Assembly (NCBI GenBank): GCA_038253945.1
Contig: JBBSGR010000012.1
Span: 26,012 to 90,011, forward strand
From: JBBRYW01 sp038253945
GTDB taxonomy: Bacteria; Actinomycetota; Thermoleophilia; Gaiellales; Gaiellaceae
Direction of reading: 5' to 3'
Length of the DNA stretch: 64,000 nt
The notes under the pieces are model-generated. The model saw only the letters and a list, made by a program, of their open reading frames with translations, did no database searches and was not told the origin of the DNA. A program made the translations under genes and the position numbers. Within the stretch, counting starts at the first letter, position 1. Each line of letters starts with the position of its first letter. Positions 16,643 to 24,234 of this stretch are shown here, piece by piece.

Positions 16643-16690
16643 AGTAGCGGGGGCAGGATTTGAACCTGCGACCTCCGGGTTATGAGCCCG
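16643..16690 (-). repeat. att site: 48-bp copy of the tRNA-fMet 3' region (junction of elements A and B)
   Basis: This 48-bp stretch is identical to 38,692-38,739, which covers the 3' end, T arm, variable loop and anticodon stem-loop of tRNA-fMet. Here the sequence diverges after the anticodon stem, so no complete tRNA is formed. It marks the tRNA-distal end of element B and the tRNA-proximal end of element A. Confidence 0.85.
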
Positions 16691-16772
16691 CTCTACGGGG
16701 GTCGTGTAGGGTCCGATTTGGCTTGACCAAGCCATTTCTGGTGCTCTGAGAGCGGCTGAAATCGGGTACGAG

Positions 16773-16792
16773 GGGTATAAAATGGGTATAAA
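16773..16792. repeat. Arm-type repeat at left end of element B
   Basis: GGGTATAAAATGGGTATAAA: two GGGTATAAA units 11 bp apart, 82 bp inside the left core. The near-identical motif sits at 38,614-38,634 inside the right core. Likely integrase-binding arm sites (inference). Confidence 0.5.
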
Positions 16793-16803
16793 GTTCGTTA
16801 CTA

Positions 16804-17011
16804 ACTTAGGCAACACGAGAGTTCGGAAACTCGACAGGATCGGCAGATCAGCCTCTGTCTGCAGAAGCACAGCAGCGTTGCTCCTGACCTCGGCGCCTCG
16901 TGTGACGATCGCGCCCGCCACGGTTCGTGGTCATGAGTTCGCACGATATAGTTGTGCAAATGAATGACCAAGATCGCTGGGAGGTTCTCGGCCAGATCGC
17001 GGAGTCCCAGG
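16804..17011. repeat. 208-bp direct repeat, copy 1
   Basis: Collinear without gaps with 17,861-18,068 (offset 1057), with scattered substitutions. It covers the promoter, the start codon and the first ~17 codons of the AbiEi antitoxin gene. In this copy the reading frame then runs into unrelated sequence at about 17,011, so it is a truncated antitoxin. The two copies flank the DHFR-like gene. Confidence 0.85.
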
Positions 17012-17090
17012 TCGGCAGGTCGGTCAGCGGGAACTTCCGGGTCAGGTTCGGCTGCTTGACTGGTGGGGGTGCATGGACGGACTCAGACAT
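16960..17090 (+). pseudogene. Truncated AbiEi antitoxin (5' end only)
   Basis: ATG 16,960 begins MNDQDRWEVLGQIAESQVG, the same as the intact antitoxin at 18,017 (MNDQDRWEVLGRIAESQAG). After about 18 codons similarity ends and the frame has unrelated sequence. The -10-like TATAGT at 16,947 is still present, so a short transcript may be made toward the oppositely oriented DHFR-like gene. The end coordinate is approximate. Confidence 0.7.
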
Positions 17091-17664
17091 GCAGGGTGGG
17101 CCGGTGAATGAGCTCTTGGATGTTGCCGTCGAGCGTCCGGCTCCCGATCAGCTCGAGGTCGAAGTCGGCCGCACCCTGGAAGATCGGGTCCACTCCGGTC
17201 TGACCGGTGATCACAGGGAACAGCGTCACCTGGACGCGGTCGACCAGACCGGCTGCCATCAGCGCCCGGTTCATCGACAGGCTGCCGTGCGAGCGCAACG
17301 GCACCTCGGACTCCTCCTTGAGCCGCGCGACGACCTCGACCGCGTCACCGCTCACGACGGTCGCGTCCGGCCAGTCGAGGGGTCCTTCCAGTGTGGTCGA
17401 CACCACCGTTGCCGGCAGGCTCCTCATCCGGGTGACCCATGGGTCACGCACGTCGGACTCCTCGGTACTCGAGGCCAGCATCCGCGCGAACGCCCGATAG
17501 GTGTTGGCCCCGAAGACCATCCGTTGCTCCTCGCCGTACAAGGCGAGGCGGTGGTCGAGCAGCTCGGGGCCTTGCTTGCCCCAGTAGCCGCCCCAGTTGC
17601 CGCCGCTGACGGAACCGAAGCCGTCGAGGCTGGAAAAGACGTCGAACGTGTAGGTAGCGGTCAT
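17083..17664 (-). CDS. Dihydrofolate reductase / RibD C-terminal-like reductase
   Basis: 193 residues, cytosolic. ATG 17,664 follows GGAGAG. TYTFDVFSSLDGFGS is the RibD_C/DHFR-like opening; YGEEQRMVFGANTYRAFARM and a C-terminal LVDRVQVTLFPVITGQTGVD complete the NADPH-binding fold. Such proteins are often uncharacterised NADPH reductases and are not true folate enzymes. It is sandwiched between the two 208-bp direct repeats and opposite in strand to the AbiE genes, so it was probably inserted by the duplication event. Confidence 0.85.
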   Translation of the reverse strand: MTATYTFDVFSSLDGFGSVSGGNWGGYWGKQGPELLDHRLALYGEEQRMVFGANTYRAFARMLASSTEESDVRDPWVTRMRSLPATVVSTTLEGPLDWPDATVVSGDAVEVVARLKEESEVPLRSHGSLSMNRALMAAGLVDRVQVTLFPVITGQTGVDPIFQGAADFDLELIGSRTLDGNIQELIHRPTLHV

Positions 17665-17860
17665 GATGCTCTCCTCGAGTGCGTTGATTGCGTGTTTGGA
17701 TACAGACTGGAAACCACGGCGAAACTCATCGCCGTTGGACTCCTGGAGTCCGGCCGCCCCGGATGCGGGCCCAGGACGTGACCACGGCCAAGCGGATAGC
17801 AACGCACGAGCCTCAACTCGAGCTGGCCGCGTGAACGCGAGCGAACTTACGACCGGGAGC

Positions 17861-18068
17861 ACTTAGGCAACACGAGAGTTCGGACACTCGACAGGATCGG
17901 CAGATCAGCCCCTGTCGGCAGAAGCACAGCAGCGTTGCTCCTGGCCTCGGCGCCTCGCGTGACGATCGCGCCCGCCGCAGTTTATGGTCATGGGTTCGCA
18001 CGGTATAGTTGTGCAAATGAATGACCAAGATCGCTGGGAGGTTCTCGGCCGGATCGCGGAGTCCCAGG
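17861..18068. repeat. 208-bp direct repeat, copy 2
   Basis: Partner of 16,804-17,011, same length, no gaps. This copy is continuous with the full AbiEi gene, so it is probably the parental one. Confidence 0.85.
18004..18009 (+). promoter_or_regulatory. -10 element of the abiE operon, apparently leaderless
   Basis: TATAGT followed by 7 nt and then ATG 18,017, which would place transcription start at or next to the start codon. The arrangement is repeated at 16,947-16,952 (copy 1) and, with GATAAT, before the third antitoxin gene (20,780-20,785; ATG at 20,795). No clear -35. Confidence 0.5.
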
Positions 18069-18613
18069 CGGGATACGTCACCAGCAAGCAGGCGGAGCGG
18101 GCAGGCTTTCACCGCAACGCCCTTCGGCACCACGCCCGCGAGGGCGGCCGTCTCGGGCACGCCGGCCGCGGACTGTACCGCCTGCGCTTCTACCCCTCCT
18201 CGCCGTTCGACCACGTCGCCGCCGCCTGGATGCTCGCCGGCTCCGAGATCGCCGTCGTCTCGCACGAGAGTGCGCTCGAACTCTACAACCTCTCGGACGT
18301 GATCCCGTCCAAGGTCCACCTCACCCTCCCGCGCCGCTACCGCCATCGGAAGGCACCTGTCGGCGTGCGCTTCCACTATCCGCGCGAGCCCTTCGCAGAC
18401 GGAGATGCACGCCGTGTCCACGGCCTCCCGACCACCACAGTCGAGCGGACGATCCTCGACTCGCTCGAAGCGGGGACGCAGCCCGAGCAGATCGAGATGG
18501 CGGTCCGTCAGGCAGTCGATCGGGTACTGACCACACCGAAACGCATTCGCGCGGCGGCGGCGCCCCGCGCTGCCACCGTCAGGTCAACGATCGACCGGCT
18601 CCTGGACGAGTGA
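18017..18613 (+). CDS. abiEi: AbiEi-family type IV antitoxin / transcriptional autoregulator
   Basis: 198 residues. An N-terminal winged helix-turn-helix (LGRIAESQAGYVTSKQAERA, then GLYRLRFYP) is joined to the AbiEi C-terminal domain: AVVSHESALELYNLSDVIPS, then TVERTILDSLEAGTQPEQIE. AbiEi antitoxins repress their own operon and counter AbiEii without direct toxin binding. The in-frame ATG at 17,984 is rejected because it precedes the -10. The stop overlaps the toxin start (ATGA-like, 18,610), giving the usual bicistron. Confidence 0.85.
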   Translation: MNDQDRWEVLGRIAESQAGYVTSKQAERAGFHRNALRHHAREGGRLGHAGRGLYRLRFYPSSPFDHVAAAWMLAGSEIAVVSHESALELYNLSDVIPSKVHLTLPRRYRHRKAPVGVRFHYPREPFADGDARRVHGLPTTTVERTILDSLEAGTQPEQIEMAVRQAVDRVLTTPKRIRAAAAPRAATVRSTIDRLLDE

Positions 18614-19485
18614 AGTACGCCACGCCGGCAGCCTTCCGCGCGGCGCTCGAGGCTCGCCTGAACGCAACAGCACGAGCGGGTGGGCGTCCCGTCGGGCATG
18701 CTCGCAAGCTCGTCGCGTTCACGCGCCTGCTCGCCCGGCTCGAGCACGCCGCTCCCGATCGATGGGTCCTGAAAGGCGGCTTCGCCCTCGAACTCCGAGT
18801 GCCCGGCCAGGCGCGCACGACGCGCGACGTCGACATCGACTGGGACACCACGCTCGACGACGCAGCGACTGCCTTGGTCGAGGCCGCGGCGCTCGACCTC
18901 GGCGATCACTTCGCCTTCGACATCCGGGCCGTCGGAGCGGCCGACATCGACAGCGCCGGCGGCGGCGTCCGCTTCCACGCCGACGCCTACGTCGCCGGAC
19001 GGCTCTTCGAGCCTCTCCTCATCGACGTGGGCGTTGGGAGCGAGTTGCTCTCCCCACCTGACGAGCTGACGGCACCCGACCTTCTTGCTTCGCCGAGATC
19101 GCGCCTGCGCACGTGCGCGCGATCGCGCTCGAGCAGCACATCGCCGAGAAGGTGCACGCGTACACGCGTCGCCACGGCGACGACCAACAAGGACCTGATC
19201 GACATCGTCCTCATGAGCGAACTGGCGTCATTCGATTTCGACCGCCTCCGAGAGGCGGTCGTTCGCGTCTTCGAGGAGCGCGCGACACACGAAGTCCCTG
19301 CGGCGCTACCCGCTCCCCCGCTCGACTGGGCACGCCCGTACCGTGCGCTCGCGGAGGAGGTCGGCCTCGATCCGAATCCATCGGCAGGGCACCGCCTCGC
19401 CGCAGCCTTCCTCGATCCCGTCGTCGCCGGCGACACAGACGCCAGACAGTGGGACACGAACACGGGCGATTGGCGACGACGATGA
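18610..19485 (+). pseudogene. abiEii: AbiEii-family nucleotidyltransferase toxin, two compensating frameshifts
   Basis: 291 codons in the annotated frame. The nucleotidyltransferase core is intact: WVLKGGFALELR and ARTTRDVDIDWD, the metal-binding DxD. From about 19,088 to 19,190 the correct sequence is in another frame (FAEIAPAHVRAIALEQHIAE, then KVHAYTRRHGDDQ), after which the first frame resumes at NKDLIDIVLM. A missing base and a compensating base explain this. Read as given, about 33 residues after the catalytic core are scrambled and the toxin is probably inactive; an assembly error is the alternative. Confidence 0.75.
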
Positions 19486-20013
19486 CGCTGCACGAAGAAG
19501 GCGCTCGCACTCCTCAAGGTCAGCGCGCGTGAGCTCGCGGACCCGCCGCCGAGTGAAGACGACTGGTACATGAACCTCCTCTGGCTCGACCGGAGGAAAA
19601 TGCCTCCTCCTGACGCGCGCAGGGGCGCTGTTCCCGGTGTTCGTCGCCGACGGGCGAGCCGCCGACCTTCGCCCGCTCGGCAGCTACATCGTCGAGCACA
19701 TCAAGGCAGAGCTCGCCTCCGAGGGCCTACTGCCCTACAGCCTCGGCCAGCTCGACCCGAACGCCGTCCAGGTGGCGAAGACGACGAGCCGCAGCGTCCT
19801 CGGCTTCATGAACGAGATGGCTTCTACCTGGACTATGGCCTCGCCGGCGCGGGCGGTCTCAGCCGCACCGACAGCAAGGCGCTCAACCGCCAGCTCCGCC
19901 GCAGCTTGCACAACCGCGACGGCTACGCCACGCCCCTCGAGCTCGTCGCGCGACGGCTCTCGCGGACGGCAGCTACGCCCAGCGGTTCGGCGGCTCGCTT
20001 CACTCGAGCTTGA
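19486..20013 (+). pseudogene. DUF6933-like protein, 5'-truncated and frameshifted
   Basis: Directly after the toxin stop the frame reads RCTKKALALLKVSARELADP, then DDWYMNLLWLDRRK, with no start codon. At an A4 run (19,597-19,600) one extra base shifts the frame, which continues CLLLTRAGALFPVFVAD, then LGSYIVEHIKAELASEGLLP and VAKTTSRSVLGFMNEM. A second shift near 19,820 leads to LNRQLRRSLHNRDGYATPLE. Together these resemble small proteins I know as DUF6933. It is a decayed gene placed between the AbiE pair and a divergent antitoxin. The 3' part overlaps the minus-strand gene. Confidence 0.6.
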
Positions 20014-20696
20014 GCCTCCTCCATCCATTCGGATGTCTGGGGGTCGCCGACCAGATCGAGCAGCCAGCGCAGGAGAGCGCTGCCGTCCTGACGCCGGAGT
20101 CCGAACTTCACGGCGTGCGGAGCGAGAGCCTCCGCGAAGGTGCCGGGGTGGTCGTAGGCACCGCGGATTGCGTCCGCGACGATCTGAGCGACCGCCTCGG
20201 GGTCCTCGCGGTCGGCAAGCAGATCAGCCGCGACGCGAGCCGGCCGGGTGACGGGCAGGCCCCGGAGTGAGATCCACTCGCCGTCCGCCACTTGGCGGTG
20301 ATGGATGCGGACGTCGGGTCGACGAGACTGCCGCCGGACTGGAAGCGTGAGTTCGTGGCGGTCAGCCGCCAGGTGGCCGAGCCCGTACACAGCCGCGGCC
20401 GACCTGTGCGAGACGACACCCTCGGCGGAAGTCCGTTCCCAGGCAAGGACATCGGGTGCGAGTTGAAGCCAGGTCGCACGGAGCGCGAGGTGGTCCGGCG
20501 TCGGCGCACCCGTGAGGAGGTACACGCCCTGAGCCACCCGCTCGAGCACGGATTCAGAAGCGAGGCGCTGGAGGGTCGCCGGAGAGACGCCCGCTCGTTC
20601 GGCCTGGCGGCGAGTCACGAGACCCCACTGGTCTTCAGCGATCTGTCCGAGTCGGCTGAATGTTGAGTATCGCACCACTACTTCAATATCGCTCAT
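19923..20696 (-). CDS. Second AbiEi-like winged-HTH antitoxin, orphan
   Basis: 257 residues from ATG 20,696 (MSDIEVVVRYSTFSRLG). The AbiEi-type N-terminal HTH is QIAEDQWGLVTRRQAERAG, followed by VAQGVYLLTG, GVVSHRSAAAVYGLGH and TRPARVAADLLADREDPEAV. This version is longer and more diverged than the two plus-strand copies. No nucleotidyltransferase follows it; its last ~20 codons are antisense to the DUF6933 remnant, so its 3' end may be a recombination product. It diverges from the third copy over 98 bp, which probably holds a shared operator region. Confidence 0.75.
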   Translation of the reverse strand: MSDIEVVVRYSTFSRLGQIAEDQWGLVTRRQAERAGVSPATLQRLASESVLERVAQGVYLLTGAPTPDHLALRATWLQLAPDVLAWERTSAEGVVSHRSAAAVYGLGHLAADRHELTLPVRRQSRRPDVRIHHRQVADGEWISLRGLPVTRPARVAADLLADREDPEAVAQIVADAIRGAYDHPGTFAEALAPHAVKFGLRRQDGSALLRWLLDLVGDPQTSEWMEEAQARVKRAAEPLGVAAVRESRRATSSRGVA

Positions 20697-20779
20697 ATTT
20701 GAGCTATTTCGCAGAATCATAGGCTGGCACCTTAACCCCTTGCACAAGGTCGAAAGGCCGTTGCGTCCGACGTTAGGGG

Positions 20780-20785
20780 GATAAT
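20780..20785 (+). promoter_or_regulatory. -10 element before the third AbiEi gene
   Basis: GATAAT with the start ATG 9 nt downstream (20,795) fits a leaderless transcript like that of the main AbiE operon. No -35 recognised. Confidence 0.4.
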
Positions 20786-20794
20786 ATCCCACTT

Positions 20795-21400
20795 ATGACG
20801 GACAGGATCGACCACGACGGTCTCTACTGGGTTGCCGAGTCGCAGGCCGGCTACTTCACTGCCGAACAGGCGCTAGCCGCGGGAATGGATAGGAGCACTC
20901 TGCGCCATCACGCACGTCCAGGCGGGCGCTACGAACGGGTCCGGCGCGGCCTCTATCGCCTGCGCCACTTCCCTTCGACCCGACACGAGCACGTCGTCGC
21001 CGCCTGGCTCGCCCTGTCGAAGGTGCCGGCGATCGTCTCGCACGAGAGCGCCCTCGAGCTTTACGACCTCTCCGATGTGATCCCCAGCACGGTTCACGTC
21101 ACGGTCCCACGGGAGAAGCGCGGCCAGCGCCCCCGCCCCGGCGTTCGCGTCCACACGCTCGAGCGCGCCCCTAGCGCGAGCGAGATCCGTCGCGTCGCCG
21201 GCGTGCTCGCGACGAGTCCCGAGCGCACCATCATCGACTCACTCGAGGCCGGCACCCAGCTCGAACAGATCGAGCTCGCGGTCCGCCAAGCGCTCGAGCG
21301 AAGCCTCACTACACCCCGCCGCCTTCGCGCAGCTGCCGCTCGCCGGCCAAGTCGCGTCCGGGCGTTCATCGAGCGGGTCCTTCAGGAAGATCCAGCGTGA
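20795..21400 (+). CDS. Third AbiEi-like antitoxin, without toxin partner
   Basis: 201 residues, closely similar in layout to the antitoxin at 18,017: YWVAESQAGYFTAEQALAAG, RRGLYRLRHFPST, AIVSHESALELYDLSDVIPS, SPERTIIDSLEAGTQLEQIE. An AbiEii gene should follow, but the next codon after the stop is in the truncated 3' end of a minus-strand MBL gene, so the toxin has been lost by recombination at about 21,395. It may still act as repressor, or as an anti-toxin for other AbiEii proteins. Confidence 0.8.
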   Translation: MTDRIDHDGLYWVAESQAGYFTAEQALAAGMDRSTLRHHARPGGRYERVRRGLYRLRHFPSTRHEHVVAAWLALSKVPAIVSHESALELYDLSDVIPSTVHVTVPREKRGQRPRPGVRVHTLERAPSASEIRRVAGVLATSPERTIIDSLEAGTQLEQIELAVRQALERSLTTPRRLRAAAARRPSRVRAFIERVLQEDPA

Positions 21401-21854
21401 GGTACCTTGGCCAGTCGATACGGTCGACGTTCTGGTCTGCGCGCATTGCGGCGTAGCTGGCCCAGTCGAGCCACGCTTCTTCGTTGGGGAAATCGTCCTT
21501 GGTGCAGGCACGTTGATGCGGGATGTCCCAGAAGTTCACGATGCCAAGCTCCCCCGCGAGGAGCAGTCGGCGCAGACCGGCCATGTGATCTCGTGCCGGG
21601 TGCGAGAGGATGAACCGGAAGAGCCTCTGGGTCCCGACGTTCCGCTTCACCCACTCGATGGGATCGTCGAGTTTCTCCTTCATCGCGTCGAGCGACTCGC
21701 CGAGGGCGAGCTTCTGCAAGAACGACATCGTGGCGGCCTCACGCAGTTCCCCACCGTCGTTGATGTCGATCATGGAGACGTGGCCGCCGGGAGATTGGAC
21801 CACGGTGCAAGAACCTGCGCCGACATTGCGGATGTTCACGTCGCAATGGGACAA
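21366..21854 (-). CDS. Metallo-beta-lactamase-fold protein, C-terminally truncated
   Basis: 162 residues. The ComEC-like MBL opening is present: CDVNIRNVGAGSCTVVQSPG, then MIDINDGG and FILSHPARDHMAGLRRLL, equivalent to the HxxxDH metal-binding motif. The second-half motifs (the Asp in LTGD and the HHG site) are absent. The last ~12 codons are antisense to the third AbiEi gene, so the reading frame was cut at the recombination junction. It is third gene of an operon with the TM protein (3-bp gap) and the full MBL protein. Function is unknown and it is probably catalytically incomplete. Confidence 0.7.
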   Translation of the reverse strand: MSHCDVNIRNVGAGSCTVVQSPGGHVSMIDINDGGELREAATMSFLQKLALGESLDAMKEKLDDPIEWVKRNVGTQRLFRFILSHPARDHMAGLRRLLLAGELGIVNFWDIPHQRACTKDDFPNEEAWLDWASYAAMRADQNVDRIDWPRYLTLDLPEGPAR

Positions 21855-21857
21855 GGC

Positions 21858-22559
21858 TCAAGCTTCTCGCCGGAGGAGGTGGACGGCTCCGAGGAGGCGG
21901 TCGGCGTATCGGTCAGCGGCGCGCCGGACCCAGCGCGGTGTCACAACGATCGTCCAGACGAGGAGACATCCCGAGGAGATCAGCGCGGGAGTCGCCCAGC
22001 GAACGAGATCATGCTCGTGCTGACCGCGTATGGCGAAGGTGACGGAGATGACAACTCCCACGACCGCTACGCCCGCACCGACCCAGCGAAGCCCCAACGC
22101 GTTTTGCCGGAATCCGTAGTCGGCGTTCTCCTCGAAGACGAGGGGAAACCGTGCTCGGTCGCGGGTCCGCTCCCGTAGAACCGCTACTGCGTCGTCGTAT
22201 GCGGAGTCGGCGGCCGTCGGGTCGCGCGCCTCGTCTTCCATGTCGGGCAGTGGGCGCTCGATGACGAGGGAGATGTCTTCGTGTAGACGGCGCACTGTCT
22301 CAGGGTCGTCAGCGTCTCGCCACCGGAAGCGCTGGACAGTGGGACTTCCGCCCCAGCTCCGCCACAGTGCATCCTGGATCGCCCGGCCACGGTCGCGAAC
22401 GAGTCCAGCAAGGACAAGGCCGACGCCGCCCACGGCGATCGCCGAGATCCTTGCCAGTGTGGAGGGTGAGGTCAGGCCGGCGACGAGTACCCCGACTGCA
22501 GGTATAGCGACAAGGGAAGCCGGCGCAATCCGAGCCCGACGCGTATAGGAGTCGAGCAT
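21858..22559 (-). CDS. Predicted four-TM protein between two MBL genes
   Basis: 233 residues. Two N-terminal hydrophobic helices (PASLVAIPAVGVLVAGLTSP; ISAIAVGGVGLVLAGLV) are followed by a cytosolic loop of ~100 residues, then two C-terminal helices (VGAGVAVVGVVISVTFAI; ATPALISSGCLLVWTIVV). The loop has WRSWGGSPTVQRFRW and FPLVFEENADYGFRQNALGL, motifs I have the impression are conserved in a family without an assigned function. ATG 22,559 lies 5 bp after the stop of the first MBL gene. The context suggests a membrane effector or sensor working with the MBL hydrolases. Confidence 0.7.
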   Translation of the reverse strand: MLDSYTRRARIAPASLVAIPAVGVLVAGLTSPSTLARISAIAVGGVGLVLAGLVRDRGRAIQDALWRSWGGSPTVQRFRWRDADDPETVRRLHEDISLVIERPLPDMEDEARDPTAADSAYDDAVAVLRERTRDRARFPLVFEENADYGFRQNALGLRWVGAGVAVVGVVISVTFAIRGQHEHDLVRWATPALISSGCLLVWTIVVTPRWVRRAADRYADRLLGAVHLLRREA

Positions 22560-22564
22560 GGTTC

Positions 22565-23584
22565 TCAGTCGTCGTCTTCGAGGGATTCGTCGAGAGGCGG
22601 AATCGGCCGCGCGGGGACCCAGCCTGGACGAGAGGTTGCCCCATCGCCGTAGTCGCACACGGTGTTTCCCGCCGTTGTCAGCACCTCGTAGCCGCGGCGC
22701 ATGAAGCCGTTCGCGACACGCGGCGATGGGTGCTTTTCGGCGCCCGCGACGACGCTGGCGATCGCTGTGCGGGTCGGCGCCTGGCCGGTCGGACCGAGCA
22801 ATCGGTCGAGGAGTTCGGACGATGCGTTGTGCCTGCTCCCGTGGTGAGGAAGCTGTACGAAGTTCGGCTGGAACACCTCGAGACCGCGCCCCTGGGCGTG
22901 ATCGAGCGCCAGAGTAAGAGCGGGCACCCCGGCATCGCCGGTCAGCAGGACGCGGAACTCCGGAAAGGTGAGGAGTGTTACGACGGAGGTGTTGTTGCGC
23001 GGGCTGGTCCCACCTGCGTCGGCGAAGGGGATCTCGATCGGCAAGGCCGTGAGAAAGCGCTGTGCGAGCACCTGCACCGTCGCTCCGAAGCGCCCGTGTC
23101 GGGCGGCGACTCGCTCCTCAGCCTCCTGCTGCTCCTCGACGAGTTCGTGGTAGTAGTCGACGGTCGGTCCCAGGATCGTCAGCGCGCCGCCAAAGGTCTG
23201 TACTCCCGCGAACGGCTCGGAGACTTTCGTGCCGCGCTCCTGGGCGAGCTCTATGAGCTCGTCCACCGCATCAGCGGCAGGAAGCCCCGCGCCGCCGCGC
23301 CCGCCGAGGTGGTGGAGCCAAAGTTCCGCAACGTCGAGCTCCCGCACGACGGCGCCCATGCCACCGATGTGATCGCCGTCGGGGTGTGTCAGGATCGCGA
23401 GATCGATCGAGTTCGTCTTGTAGTACCGGCGCACGTGTGAGACGAGCGCCTCGCCGTCGTCCTTGAAACCCGCATCGACAATGACGTGCGCGAGAGCTTC
23501 GGTGTCGGGCCGTGTGAAGCGCATCGCGATCGCGTCGCCTGACCTCTCGCCGTCGCCGACTGGAAGAAAATCGATCTCGTACAT
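22565..23584 (-). CDS. ComEC/Rec2-like metallo-beta-lactamase hydrolase
   Basis: 339 residues, soluble, no signal peptide. The MBL metal motifs are complete: AILTHPDGDHIGGMGAVVRE (HxDGDH), VLLTGDAGVPALTLALDHAQ (bridging Asp) and VQLPHHGSRHNASSELLDRL (HHG). This matches the stand-alone version of the ComEC C-terminal hydrolase, but lacks its membrane parts. It heads the MBL/4TM/MBL operon. Phosphodiester or nucleotide hydrolysis is inference from the fold. The start ATG at 23,584 is preceded by a short A/G-rich stretch. Confidence 0.85.
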   Translation of the reverse strand: MYEIDFLPVGDGERSGDAIAMRFTRPDTEALAHVIVDAGFKDDGEALVSHVRRYYKTNSIDLAILTHPDGDHIGGMGAVVRELDVAELWLHHLGGRGGAGLPAADAVDELIELAQERGTKVSEPFAGVQTFGGALTILGPTVDYYHELVEEQQEAEERVAARHGRFGATVQVLAQRFLTALPIEIPFADAGGTSPRNNTSVVTLLTFPEFRVLLTGDAGVPALTLALDHAQGRGLEVFQPNFVQLPHHGSRHNASSELLDRLLGPTGQAPTRTAIASVVAGAEKHPSPRVANGFMRRGYEVLTTAGNTVCDYGDGATSRPGWVPARPIPPLDESLEDDD

Positions 23585-23701
23585 CGCCTACCTCTGTAGG
23601 AGTAGTCCGCAGGGTGACCAGCTGGAACCAGCTACGTCGTTACGTAAGCAGACGCTTCGGACGACGAAGGGGCGCGAGTCCGTGGATGAGCCGAGTACGG
23701 G

Positions 23702-24136
23702 TTACGCAGTCAGGCGGTACAGGCCCGAGCGCGGCCGCACCGACTCGACCTCGGCCGCTTGGCCGATCTGCGTGAGAAACGTGGCGACGGGGTCCTTCCC
23801 CGCAACACGGACACCCGCGGCGGTCACGAGTTCGTACCACTCGCGGTAGTGCACGACCTCGCCGGCTCCTCTCGTGTGGAGAAGCACCTTCACTGCAACT
23901 TCGCGGAGGCGCTTGCCGCGGAGCTCCCCCGCGAACGCGTCTATGGAGAGCTGCGGAGACAGACCTAGCAACTCTTCAACAGCGCGTAGAGTCCGGCTGG
24001 CCTCTTCGAGCTGCTCGTCCACCTGCGCGGCCATCGCATGTAATCGGAGCGACTGATCGCGAAGTTCGTTGACCCGCCGAGCCATCACGTCGTGCTCGCC
24101 TTTCACTTGCTCGAGCAGATGATCGGAGATGCGCAT
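23702..24136 (-). CDS. Coiled-coil protein with C-terminal HARE-HTH-like winged helix
   Basis: 144 residues. A long N-terminal amphipathic coiled coil (LLEQVKGEHDVMARRVNELR and following) precedes a winged-helix domain: LREVAVKVLLHTRGAGEVVH, then YREWYELVTAAGVRVAGKDP and TFLTQIGQAAEVE. That pattern (HYREWYxLVxxAGxxVxGKDPxxTFLTQI) resembles HARE-HTH-type domains that are found with restriction systems. It sits between the type IIG enzyme and the MBL operon on the same strand. DNA binding is inferred from the fold. Confidence 0.6.
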   Translation of the reverse strand: MRISDHLLEQVKGEHDVMARRVNELRDQSLRLHAMAAQVDEQLEEASRTLRAVEELLGLSPQLSIDAFAGELRGKRLREVAVKVLLHTRGAGEVVHYREWYELVTAAGVRVAGKDPVATFLTQIGQAAEVESVRPRSGLYRLTA

Positions 24137-24234
24137 GACCGCCACGATCGAGGAGCGTAGAGACGAGGGCGGACGGTGCCGCTCCTCGTGCACCCCGGCG
24201 AAGCTCCCTCATAAGAGTGAGGTTCGGGGCCGCA

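Larger units (their letters stand above)
13264..16690. mobile_element. Integrative element A (tRNA-fMet-specific), left end undefined
   Basis: The segment holds a DNA-binding protein, a ParB/MT-A70 methyltransferase, an excisionase and a tyrosine integrase, and ends 162 bp after the integrase at the 48-bp tRNA-fMet core repeat (16,643-16,690). A hairpin terminator and a GGGTAGAAA-type repeat precede the core, as they do next to the intact tRNA. The left att site was not found, so the left limit given is just the first element-like gene. Confidence 0.5.

Noticed and set aside
16643..16690. Second tRNA-Met gene
   Set aside because: Only the 3' half (T arm, variable loop, anticodon stem-loop) matches; the D arm and 5' acceptor strand are replaced by unrelated sequence, so it is an att fragment.
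19923..21854. Reading the AbiEi-like genes and truncated MBL as one functional defence operon
   Set aside because: Strands differ and the overlap at 21,366-21,400 is convergent, so they are neighbours produced by recombination.
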